Shown here: positions 6,312-7,734 of the stretch, one piece after another
How positions within the stretch are numbered: the first letter of the stretch is position 1
Layout: the number at the start of each line of letters is the position of its first letter
From: Lachnospiraceae bacterium
Lineage (GTDB): Bacteria > Bacillota_A > Clostridia > Lachnospirales > Lachnospiraceae
NCBI GenBank assembly: GCA_031262285.1
Contig: JAISHZ010000365.1
Span: 1-7,734, forward strand
Direction of reading: 5' to 3'
Length of the DNA stretch: 7,734 nt
Notes under the pieces: generated by a model
What the model was told of the DNA's origin: nothing
Database searches by the model: none
What the model saw: the letters and a program-made list of their open reading frames with translations, nothing else
Translations under genes and position numbers: made by a program

Positions 6312-7734
6312 ATGATCAACCGCAGGAATTTCATGGTTATTACTGTCATGATGTTGGTGCTACTCTTTCTATTCCAATTTTCCAGTATTATGCGGGAAGT
6401 GGGGAACGAGTATGGAACCAACCATTATGATGTGCAAACCAGAAGCCCCTATACCGCAAGTGAGAGTGTGACGAAACCCGGATGGACGCCGCAAGGAGTT
6501 TCCGAAGAGGTGGGCAGTGAGCGTTTACAAGGGCAAGAATATGCTGTTTTTTGCGGAGATTTGGATAATACAGCGATCGGTCATTCGGCGCGTGAATGGG
6601 CAGTCTATGCGAAGATCCCTATCATAGAAGTGACGTCTCTTCCTGTTTTTGCAGAGCAAGACCCACTTCCTTATGTGATTTTGATAGATTCCTTTGCAGT
6701 TGATTTTGATACAGATATAGAAACATTGGAACAATATACGCAACTAGGGATTCATTTACTATTTTGTAATATTCCTTCTTATGACGAGATTGTTACCAAT
6801 CGTTCTTTACGGGAGTTGTTTGGAATCAGAACTTGTCTTTCGGAAAGCATCACCCTGGTGGGGCACCGTTTGTTTGGCGGCTTCTTATTGGGGGGAGAGG
6901 TTTATTATGAGACACAAGATCCGGAGGAATGGGAGGAACGACAGGATCTGGATGTTGAAGTACCGTGGTATCGTATGGGTAGTGGTGTAGAAACGTATAT
7001 GGTTGGGATGGTCGAAGAATCTCTCTTACGACGCGCCGCGAATGGAGCAACCGATACCACAGTGACGAACGGCTACTTGCCCGCCATCTTATGGATGCAC
7101 AGTATCAAGGATTCGCGTGTTTTTTGCGTAAACGCGGACTTTTTGGAGACAGCAGCAGGACCCGGTATCATCAAAGCGATGATCACACAGACGAAATCTT
7201 ATGATCTATATCCGGTGGTAAACGCGCAAAATACTGTGATCGTGAATTTCCCTTGGCTTGCGAATGAAGAAAACACGATTTTACGACAAATTTATGGTCG
7301 TTCACAATCAGAAGTATTAAGAGATATCATTTGGCCGGGGATGATGGCCATCGCTGAAAATAACGGTGTGATTCCGACGTGTCTCTTGATGACGCAGTTT
7401 CATTATGCGGAACACATCACACCAAACGGAGAAGACTTTATCTCCTATATGAAACTTTTGGGAGAGGAACAGGCGGAAACGGGCAGATCGCTTTCCCGCG
7501 AAAGCGCTTACAAGGCAGCGGACAAGATCATCAGAGACGAGGCGTTTTTGGAGGAGTGGCTTCCGGATTATGCATTTCTTTCTTTTGCACCGGGTAATAT
7601 GACTGAGCAAGACTGGCAGGAGATCCAAAGATGGGGGTTGCTTGCGGATGTGCGGACATTGGTATTGCCTCCCGGTGGAACGCAGAAGATCATCGCTTAC
7701 GACTCTGAAACCATTACCGCGCAAAGTTCCATCA
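6312..7734 (+). CDS. DUF2194-like membrane-anchored extracytoplasmic protein (partial, 3' end missing)
   Basis: The frame starting at ATG 6312 is open to the right edge, giving at least 474 residues with no stop. One hydrophobic N-terminal segment (about 8-26, after MINRR) acts as a signal anchor and puts the rest outside the cell. Residues about 75-200 look like an alpha/beta GATase-like domain: EYAVFCGDLDNTAIG at 76-90, YVILIDSF at 121-128, and LFGGFLLGGEVYY at 187-199. RVFCVNADFLETAAGPGII (269-287) fits the end of such a domain. From about residue 297, PVVNAQNTVIVNFPW and then PTCLLMTQFHY (355-365) look like the start of a polysaccharide-deacetylase or glycosidase-type barrel. This layout matches my recollection of DUF2194 proteins, which occur near pelF/pelG-type genes in clostridia. 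In a Pel-like locus it could substitute for the deacetylase part of PelA. The catalytic region would be mostly beyond the edge, so activity cannot be judged. Family call is moderate and function is inferred. Confidence 0.65.
   Translation, partial: MINRRNFMVITVMMLVLLFLFQFSSIMREVGNEYGTNHYDVQTRSPYTASESVTKPGWTPQGVSEEVGSERLQGQEYAVFCGDLDNTAIGHSAREWAVYAKIPIIEVTSLPVFAEQDPLPYVILIDSFAVDFDTDIETLEQYTQLGIHLLFCNIPSYDEIVTNRSLRELFGIRTCLSESITLVGHRLFGGFLLGGEVYYETQDPEEWEERQDLDVEVPWYRMGSGVETYMVGMVEESLLRRAANGATDTTVTNGYLPAILWMHSIKDSRVFCVNADFLETAAGPGIIKAMITQTKSYDLYPVVNAQNTVIVNFPWLANEENTILRQIYGRSQSEVLRDIIWPGMMAIAENNGVIPTCLLMTQFHYAEHITPNGEDFISYMKLLGEEQAETGRSLSRESAYKAADKIIRDEAFLEEWLPDYAFLSFAPGNMTEQDWQEIQRWGLLADVRTLVLPPGGTQKIIAYDSETITAQSSI

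Noticed and set aside
7317..7724. A 135-codon minus-strand open frame near the right edge.
   Set aside because: It lies opposite the continuous DUF2194-like frame, which has family-like motifs and a good ribosome binding site; the antisense product shows no domain.

Overview
The window looks like chromosomal DNA of a Bacillota bacterium, probably a clostridial or Lachnospiraceae-type anaerobe. The evidence is strong AGGAGG/GAGG ribosome binding sites, moderate GC, and protein families typical of that group. This is read by eye and no taxon is proven. All recognisable genes lie on the plus strand and form one operon-like series. No RNA gene, IS element, CRISPR array or clear intrinsic terminator was seen.

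Layout: the last codons of an upstream gene (about 1-75), a small PqqD-like protein (77-328), a large fusion protein (354-2534), a 234-bp gap with short repeats and a stem-loop (2535-2768), a two-helix membrane protein with an alpha-helical repeat-like soluble part (2769-3722), a 78-bp gap, an 833-residue multi-pass membrane protein (3801-6302), and a DUF2194-like membrane-anchored extracytoplasmic protein that runs off the right edge (6312 to the end).

The main interpretation is a Pel-like exopolysaccharide locus in a Gram-positive arrangement. The large fusion has an N-terminal NAD-epimerase/SDR-like domain. This is followed by the PelD layout: four membrane helices, a coiled coil, a GAF domain and a degenerate GGDEF domain. 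The GGDEF signature is destroyed, but the inhibitory-site RxxD motif (RQTD, residues 679-682) is kept at the correct five-residue spacing. The protein is therefore expected to bind cyclic di-GMP rather than make it. The next gene is PelE-like. The 833-residue protein has motifs suggestive of a GT-C glycosyltransferase and is not a standard Pel component. The DUF2194 protein may take the place of the PelA modification enzyme. PelF (glycosyltransferase) and PelG (transporter) would be expected just downstream but are outside the window.

The less ordinary aspects are the apparently non-catalytic SDR domain fused to a PelD-like receptor, the PqqD-type peptide-binding protein at the head of a polysaccharide operon, the unfamiliar GT-C-like partner with strongly charged loops, and the repeat-containing gap that splits the operon between the PelD-like and PelE-like genes.
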